Below are positions 60,431-64,000 of a stretch of DNA of 64,000 nucleotides, in pieces; the stretch's first letter is position 1, and the number at the start of each line of letters is the position of its first letter. Under the pieces are notes generated by a model. It searched no databases. It worked only from the letters and a program-made list of their open reading frames with translations, and was not told the DNA's origin. Position numbers and translations under genes: made by a program. Source of the DNA: JASSUD01 sp031963405 (lineage in GTDB: Bacteria; Pseudomonadota; Gammaproteobacteria; Burkholderiales; Burkholderiaceae); the NCBI GenBank assembly GCA_031963405.1, contig JASSUJ010000001.1:558001-622000 (forward strand), in the 5' to 3' direction.

Positions 60431-61069
60431 ATGACTACACGTATCGATTTGAGCCGAAATTATTCACTAGACTCACTTGATGAAGCTGATCTTGATCCAA
60501 GCCCAATAGGCCAATTTGAGCATTGGTTTGAGCAGGCAGTTAAAGCTCAATTACCCGACCCTAATGCAATGACGTTAGCTACGGTTGGGCTGGATAGCCG
60601 TCCTTCGGCACGTATCGTGCTGCTCAAAGGCATTAGTGCAGATGGGTTTGCTTTCTTTACTGATTATCGCAGCCGTAAAGCTCAGGAGCTTGAGCAAAAT
60701 CCTCAAGCCTGTTTAGTTTTTTACTGGGCTGAATTAGAACGTCAGGTACGTATTGAAGGAATCATTGAAAAAACTAACGAGACAGAGAGCAACGCCTATT
60801 TTGATTCTCGTCCATTGGCTTCAAGAATTGGCGCCTGGGCATCCGAGCAAAGCGCTGTGCTGTGTAGCCGTGAAACGCTCAGTGAGCGCCAGGTGCGCTG
60901 TGCTGCTCAGTTTGGTGAGCACCCGCCTCGCCCTCCGTATTGGGGAGGCTATCGTTTAAGGCCTGTGTGCTGCGAATTTTGGCAAGGGCGGCCTTCCCGC
61001 CTACACGATCGCTTTCAATATTTACGACAAGCAGATGGCAAATGGCGCATCACAAGGCTATTTCCCTAA
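60431..61069 (+). CDS. pdxH: Pyridoxamine 5'-phosphate oxidase
   Basis: FMN enzyme making pyridoxal phosphate, 212 residues. RPSARIVLLKGISADGFAFF then TDYRSRKAQELEQNPQACLV (FMN site), and RPSRLHDRFQYLR then W-RITRLFP at the C-terminus are typical of PdxH. With pdxA it suggests the organism makes its own vitamin B6. The adjacent cfa gene follows after 72 bases. Confidence 0.95.
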   Translation: MTTRIDLSRNYSLDSLDEADLDPSPIGQFEHWFEQAVKAQLPDPNAMTLATVGLDSRPSARIVLLKGISADGFAFFTDYRSRKAQELEQNPQACLVFYWAELERQVRIEGIIEKTNETESNAYFDSRPLASRIGAWASEQSAVLCSRETLSERQVRCAAQFGEHPPRPPYWGGYRLRPVCCEFWQGRPSRLHDRFQYLRQADGKWRITRLFP

Positions 61070-61141
61070 TGCCAGTTCAGCGTCTTGCAAAAGCATCTTT
61101 TATCGCCAGTAATATTTTGCTCAACAAAAGGGAGATATCAA

Positions 61142-62386
61142 ATGTTTTGGGAAAAGTCACTGATCAGGTGGGCAGCTCAGATACGCGATAAATTTAATCT
61201 TCCTGCGCGACTCGTATTATGGAATGGGCGGCAACATGATTTTGGTCATTTCGTTGCCCCTCAGATCACCCTCCAAGCAAAAAGCATGGCGGCCCTCCCC
61301 TATTTGCTTGAACCAACCCTCGATAACTTGGGTGCTGCCTATGTAGAAGGGCAAATTGATATCGAAGGAAAATTAACCGATATCATTCATTTCAGCTATG
61401 CACTTGCCAAAAACACCGGCTCATCCGGCTATCACTTTTTGAATTGGCAGCGTTATTTGCCTCATAGCCGCACCATAGATAAGCAAGCCATCGAATATCA
61501 TTACGATGTATCTAATGAGTTTTACCAACTGTGGTTGGACAAAAACATGGTGTATTCCTGCGCTTATTTTGAAAATGGCGACGAAAATCTTGAAACGGCT
61601 CAGTTGAAGAAAATTGACTACATTCTTACCAAAATTCAGGCGCAGGCCGGGCAAGCATTGCTCGATATCGGGTGCGGCTGGGGCGCTTTAGTCATTCGAG
61701 CTGCGCAGAAATTTGGCATGCAATGCGTAGGAATCACCTTATCGCAAAAACAGTATGAGCTAGCTAAAGCGCGCGTCGAGGCTGCAAAACTTACGCACCA
61801 GGTTGAAATACGGCTACAAGATTATCGTGACGTAATAGGCCAATTTGACCGCATCACTAGCATTGGTATGTTTGAGCACGTAGGGCGTAAAAACCTGCCT
61901 ACCTATTTTGTAAAAATACAAAAACTTCTGAAAGACGATGGCATTGTGATGAATCACGGCATCACATCAACTGAATTAGATAGAAGAGAAAAGCCATTTG
62001 GCGGCAGCACATTTATCAGCAAATATGTATTCCCTCACGGTGAGCTCTCCCCTCTTTGTACAGTGTTGGAATCGATACAACGCAGCGGCTTTGAAGTATT
62101 CGATGTCGAGAACCTACGTCGCCATTATGTAAACACATTAAAACTATGGAGCGAAAACTTTGAGCACCATGCAACTGCTTTAAAGCAACTCATCGATGAC
62201 CAGAAGTTTCGTATTTGGCGTATTTATTTGGCAGGCTGCGCCTACGCTTTTGAACGCGACGATACTTCAATTTATCAAATTGTTTGCCGTAAAGCTGGCC
62301 AAGCTGCACAAGCTTTACCTTACTCGCGCCAGTATATGTATGAAGATCGCCTGCAAAAAAGTGCAGCGCACAAGGTATCTCACTAA
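61142..62386 (+). CDS. cfa: Cyclopropane-fatty-acyl-phospholipid synthase
   Basis: Adds a methylene from SAM to unsaturated phospholipid acyl chains. ATG 61142 (MFWEKSLIRWAAQIRDK) with GGGAG upstream gives 414 residues. The N-terminal domain (1-130) is followed by EYHYDVSNEFYQLWLDKNMV and the SAM motif LDIGCGWGALVIRAAQKFG. IGMFEHVGRKNLPTYF and the catalytic Cys region (MVYSCAYF) are also seen. Membrane hardening suits stress or stationary phase. Confidence 0.94.
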   Translation: MFWEKSLIRWAAQIRDKFNLPARLVLWNGRQHDFGHFVAPQITLQAKSMAALPYLLEPTLDNLGAAYVEGQIDIEGKLTDIIHFSYALAKNTGSSGYHFLNWQRYLPHSRTIDKQAIEYHYDVSNEFYQLWLDKNMVYSCAYFENGDENLETAQLKKIDYILTKIQAQAGQALLDIGCGWGALVIRAAQKFGMQCVGITLSQKQYELAKARVEAAKLTHQVEIRLQDYRDVIGQFDRITSIGMFEHVGRKNLPTYFVKIQKLLKDDGIVMNHGITSTELDRREKPFGGSTFISKYVFPHGELSPLCTVLESIQRSGFEVFDVENLRRHYVNTLKLWSENFEHHATALKQLIDDQKFRIWRIYLAGCAYAFERDDTSIYQIVCRKAGQAAQALPYSRQYMYEDRLQKSAAHKVSH

Positions 62387-62846
62387 CCCTTGCCCGAATG
62401 CGCTCAGTGAATCTATGCCTCCATCGGCTTTAAAAGCCATTCCTCTGCCGCCAATCTTTACAGCTACGCTACAATGGCTTCACCTTTAAAGAAGCGCTGG
62501 CAAGACCGAAGAGCGCTATCTGTCTCGCTTGTCTGCCGTACAGATCATTAGCGTTCTTTGCTCACCATTGATGCGGCCTCTGCTTTTGCAAGGCACTTCA
62601 TCCTCTATGCTACTTATTGATAAAAATTTAGGTAAGCGCGCTGCGCAACATGAATCACACAAGAACACAACTCAAATAGATTGACGCTTGAATTTTTTGG
62701 TAGGCCTAGATTTTGCTTTAACAGCTAGACCAATTCATCTATATCAATACTTGGCTGCTGCTATCTGAATATAAAAATAGCGTATGTCCGATTGATGACT
62801 GATTTAAATAAGCTTACATAATAAGCTGACACATTCAGAGGATGTC
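62387..62846. other. Gap between cfa and the elaB-like gene
   Basis: About 460 bases. 62400-62580 contains loose family sequence (GCCTCCATCGGC and TAGCGTTCTTTGCTCACCATTG then ATGCGGCC). The rest shows no recognised feature. Confidence 0.4.
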
Positions 62847-63149
62847 ATGTTAAACCCCAATCAGGAGAAGTGGATGTCAGATATTAAAACGATCTTGGCG
62901 GATGTCGAAGAACTTTTAAAGCAAACCGCGAACACAACAGGTGAGCGCGCCATCGAACTAAGAGAAAATGCCTTAACTAAGCTGAAACAAGCAAAAGAGA
63001 AAGCGGCAGAAGCACAGGCTGCTGTTATCGAAAAAGGTAAAAAGGCTGCGCATGCCACAGACGACTATGTGCGTGAACATCCGTGGCAAGCGGTTGGCGT
63101 TGTGGCTGGCGTGGGCATTTTGATTGGCTTGTTAATTAACCGTAAATAA
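62847..63149 (+). CDS. ElaB/YqjD/DUF883 family membrane-anchored protein
   Basis: 100 residues. An Ala/Glu/Lys-rich amphipathic helical stretch (about 10-70) precedes a single C-terminal helix (AVGVVAGVGILIGLLINRK), with the conserved YVREHPWQAVGV just before it. Members tether ribosomes or act at the inner membrane under stress (family knowledge). A second start at 62874 (MSDIKTIL) also has a good AGGAG site. It begins an elaB-yqjE-yqjK-like trio. Confidence 0.88.
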   Translation: MLNPNQEKWMSDIKTILADVEELLKQTANTTGERAIELRENALTKLKQAKEKAAEAQAAVIEKGKKAAHATDDYVREHPWQAVGVVAGVGILIGLLINRK

Positions 63150-63166
63150 ACAACCGCAAATAAGGG

Positions 63167-63285
63167 AACCTCTGCATAACCCCTTGGGCGGCAGGATATA
63201 CAACTACAGTCTCCCTTTTTTACATTAGGTACTAATGTACTGGCAGCAAAAGCATGCCAAGCCCTCGGGGTTATGCAGTGGTTCT
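63167..63285. repeat. Palindromic element, GAACCTCTGCATAACCCC arm class, inside the yqj trio
   Basis: Left arm 63167-63190 (GAACCTCTGCATAACCCCTT..) pairs with right arm 63261-63285 (AGCCCTCGGGGTTATGCAGT..). The core has TTAGGTACTAATGTACTGGC and AAAGCATGCC. It separates the first two genes of the trio. Confidence 0.85.
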
Positions 63286-63378
63286 AAACGCATTGGATGC
63301 GCCCTACGGGGCGCCGAAGAACGTTTGAACATTTTGCTGTTTGTTTATTTGTTTTTTAGGTACACACTTTTTTAGATC

Positions 63379-63756
63379 ATGACTCATACGCATTCGTCAG
63401 ACAGTCCATTTAAACGCATTTTGAAGTCAATATGCGCGCTTGCTCAGACTCGGGTCGAGTTAGTTAGCATTGAACTTACCGAAGAAAAAAATCGTATGTT
63501 CTCCGCGTTTTTTGGTGGATTGATAGCATTACTGTTCGGCGTAATGGCTCTTATCACGCTAACGGCGTTAGCGGTGCTAGTTTGTTGGGAAACTTACCGC
63601 TGGCAAGCGCTAGCAGGATTAGGCTTTTTGTATCTAGCTATTGCCATCATCTGCGCGCTTAGAACGTCCGCACAACTGCGTAAAGCCCCTTTTCTGCTTG
63701 AAGCAACACTTGCAGAATTCAAAAAGGACCGTGAGGCCTTTAAGAAAGCTTCCTAA
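63379..63756 (+). CDS. YqjE/phage-holin-superfamily membrane protein
   Basis: 125 residues. The N-terminal segment LAQTRVELVSIELTEEKNRM is the YqjE hallmark, followed by two helices (about 43-70 and 78-99) and a basic C-terminus. Function unknown; it usually sits between yqjD- and yqjK-like genes, as here. The gap to the first gene is enlarged by the palindrome. Confidence 0.88.
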   Translation: MTHTHSSDSPFKRILKSICALAQTRVELVSIELTEEKNRMFSAFFGGLIALLFGVMALITLTALAVLVCWETYRWQALAGLGFLYLAIAIICALRTSAQLRKAPFLLEATLAEFKKDREAFKKAS

Positions 63757-63763
63757 GCACATC

Positions 63764-64000
63764 ATGAACCACTCGAACCATTCATATCATTCATCTCTTT
63801 CCGCGCCACATCTTTCACGTCGCAAAAAACTTGCGCTGCGCAAAGAATTGCTACTCACGCGCGCAGCGCTTGAGCGCGCTACGCTGGTGCAAGCAAGTAC
63901 CGAATTACGAGCTAAATATAAGCATTTTGGCTGGATCAAATGGCTCTTCCCCCGGCAGGCTACCTTCGGCAAAATCAGCGGACTAATGCGTAGCTATCCA
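63764..64000 (+). CDS. YqjK-like protein, 5' part
   Basis: Partial gene cut by the right edge; 79 codons from ATG 63764. It begins seven bases after the yqjE-like stop. The translation contains SRRKKLALRKELLLTRAALE and KYKHFGWIKWLFPR, basic and helical, as in the small third protein of the elaB-yqjE-yqjK set. An ORF on the opposite strand is a shadow. Confidence 0.75.
   Translation, partial: MNHSNHSYHSSLSAPHLSRRKKLALRKELLLTRAALERATLVQASTELRAKYKHFGWIKWLFPRQATFGKISGLMRSYP

Overview
The window looks like the chromosome of a host-associated member of the Burkholderiaceae, most like the endofungal Mycoavidus/Glomeribacter group (inference). The evidence is Burkholderia-type protein sequences and gene order (nuoA-N block; lptD-surA-pdxA-rsmA; amgK-murU; pepP-ubiH-fis-purH-ruvC-ruvA-ruvB; tyrS-anmK-erpA-rpsI-rplM; bfr-murI-bfd-tonB-exbB). 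Against this, base composition is modest for the family, intergenic spaces are loose and repeat-filled, and expected neighbours are missing (exbD after exbB, dusB before fis). Several proteins have no recognisable homologue and look like accessory or effector proteins.

Layout. 1-12.0 kb: minus-strand respiratory complex I operon, nuoA to the 5' part of nuoL, running off the left edge. Its intergenic spaces hold palindromic elements. 12.3-18.1 kb: an accessory block with a small two-helix membrane protein, then a lasso-peptide locus with two tandem precursor genes, a short RRE-like protein, an asparagine-synthetase-like cyclase and an ABC exporter, ended by an IS3-type transposase remnant. 18.2-22.5 kb: an island-like stretch holding a 1067-residue protein made of about eleven helix-turn-helix-like repeats with an acidic tail, a truncated tyrosine integrase, and tRNA-Ser(GGA). 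22.7-28.2 kb: iron storage and uptake (bfr, bfd, tonB, exbB), glutamate racemase, gmhB and plsC. 28.5-29.9 kb: a Ser/Thr/Pro-rich effector-like protein. 30-36.4 kb: rsmA, two tiny membrane proteins, pdxA, surA and lptD, all minus strand. 36.9-48.1 kb: plus-strand amgK-murU, pepP, ubiH, fis, purH, ruvC, a Rieske oxygenase, ruvA and ruvB. 48.8-56.7 kb: an orphan membrane protein, tyrS, anmK, erpA, rpsI-rplM, an OsmB-like lipoprotein and glnS. 56.9-64 kb: a DUF4385 protein, an Rpn-type nuclease, tcdA, pdxH, cfa, and an elaB/yqjE/yqjK-like envelope trio cut by the right edge.

Functional links. Peptidoglycan recycling is well represented (AnmK, AmgK, MurU), alongside a glutamate racemase whose second catalytic cysteine is serine. 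Outer-membrane biogenesis (LptD, SurA, GmhB, PlsC) is retained, but SurA has lost one parvulin domain. Vitamin B6 synthesis/salvage (PdxA, PdxH) is present.

The most unusual features are: (1) a family of roughly 95-130 bp palindromic intergenic elements sharing a core but with different, internally complementary arms; (2) the tandem HTH-repeat protein with acidic repeats and a nuclear-localisation-like C-terminus; (3) the double-precursor lasso locus lacking a recognisable leader peptidase.
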